Source of the DNA: Actinomycetota bacterium
Lineage (GTDB): Bacteria; Actinomycetota; Actinomycetes; Actinomycetales; Actinomycetaceae
Length of the DNA: 5,508 bases
Assembly (NCBI GenBank): GCA_019425105.1
Contig: JAHYYD010000083.1
Coordinates: 3,411-8,918, forward strand
Direction of reading: 5' to 3'
Shown piece after piece: positions 5,241 to 5,508 of the stretch (the stretch's first letter is position 1; every line of letters starts with the position of its first letter). The position numbers were made by a program, and so were the translations under genes. Under the pieces are notes generated by a model, which was given only the letters and a program-made list of their open reading frames with translations, did not search any database and was not told where the DNA came from.

Positions 5241-5508
5241 ATGCACCGCATCGGTTTTGACAGTGATCAGTACGTCGAGATGCAGTCTCGACACATTGCG
5301 CAGCGACGCAGCGAATTCGGCGGAAAGCTGTACCTGGAGTTTGGCGGCAAGCTGATCGACGACATGCACGCCTCGCGCGTTCTGCCCGGATTTACCCCCG
5401 ACAACAAGGTGCGCATGCTGCGCGAACTGGCCGACGAGGTCGAGATCATCGTTGCCGTCAACGCCAAGGACTTCGCGCGCCGCAAGGTGCGCGCCGACAT
5501 GGGCACCA
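5241..5508 (+). CDS. DUF1846 / UPF0371 family protein, N-terminal 89 residues, cut by the window end
   Basis: The frame starts at ATG 5241 behind a good ribosome site and is still open at 5508. The encoded residues begin [19 protein letters not shown] and contain [13 protein letters not shown] (27-39), then [12 protein letters not shown] (40-51), PDNKVRML, a [12 protein letters not shown] segment and a KVRADMG segment. This opening matches the conserved N-terminus I know for DUF1846 (UPF0371) proteins, which occur in Firmicutes and Actinobacteria, are usually about 500 residues and have no settled function; a structure exists for a Corynebacterium diphtheriae member. About four fifths of the protein is missing here. 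It is probably cytoplasmic, with no signal peptide or membrane segment in the visible part. It lies downstream of the two-component genes in the same direction, but with its own -10 box, so a link to the stress module is uncertain. Confidence 0.88.
   Translation, partial: MHRIGFDSDQYVEMQSRHIAQRRSEFGGKLYLEFGGKLIDDMHASRVLPGFTPDNKVRMLRELADEVEIIVAVNAKDFARRKVRADMGT

Noticed and set aside
4224..5369. Open 381-codon minus-strand frame opposite the regulator and DUF1846 start
   Set aside because: It covers two genes with strong family motifs on the other strand and an intergenic region, and its product shows no domain. It is a by-product of codon bias.

Overview
The window is strongly G+C-rich, with actinobacterial codon use (third-position G/C, GTG starts, at least one probable leaderless gene). 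The PTS enzyme I, the PspC-type sensor kinase and the DUF1846 protein together suggest Actinomycetota, plausibly the Actinomyces/Schaalia group. The genus is an inference from style and not from a search.

Layout. (1) Positions 1-504 (+) hold the 3' end of ptsI, the PEP-protein phosphotransferase of the sugar PTS. (2) A perfect 21-bp stem-loop at 524-569 separates it from the convergent genes and probably terminates both sides. (3) Two minus-strand genes form a coupled pair reading from 3015 down to 595: first a 558-aa membrane protein with an N-terminal PspC domain, a long Pro/Ala linker, a second membrane block, an outside domain and a Ser/Thr-Pro tail; then a 242-aa protein with a disordered N-terminus and a two-helix membrane hairpin. 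(4) A 153-bp divergent regulatory region (3016-3168) carries direct and inverted repeats. (5) Two plus-strand genes overlap by 4 nt: a 430-aa PspC-domain histidine kinase (3169-4461) and its 216-aa NarL/LuxR-type response regulator (4458-5108). (6) After a 132-bp gap with a TACAAT -10 box, the 5' end of a DUF1846/UPF0371 gene runs off the window at 5508.

Central interpretation: regions 3-5 look like one cell-envelope stress module. Sensor kinase and response regulator are divergent from a PspC-domain membrane protein that probably acts as co-sensor or inhibitor and as regulatory target. The arrangement resembles the EsrISR three-component system of Corynebacterium glutamicum and, more distantly, LiaFSR of Firmicutes. 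The kinase and the divergent protein both begin with the same PspC core (LGGVCSG...LVRVL), so they may contact each other in the membrane. The extra 242-aa hairpin protein is a possible additional component. No mobile elements, CRISPR arrays, tRNAs or rRNAs are visible, and no stretch over 300 bases lacks a gene.
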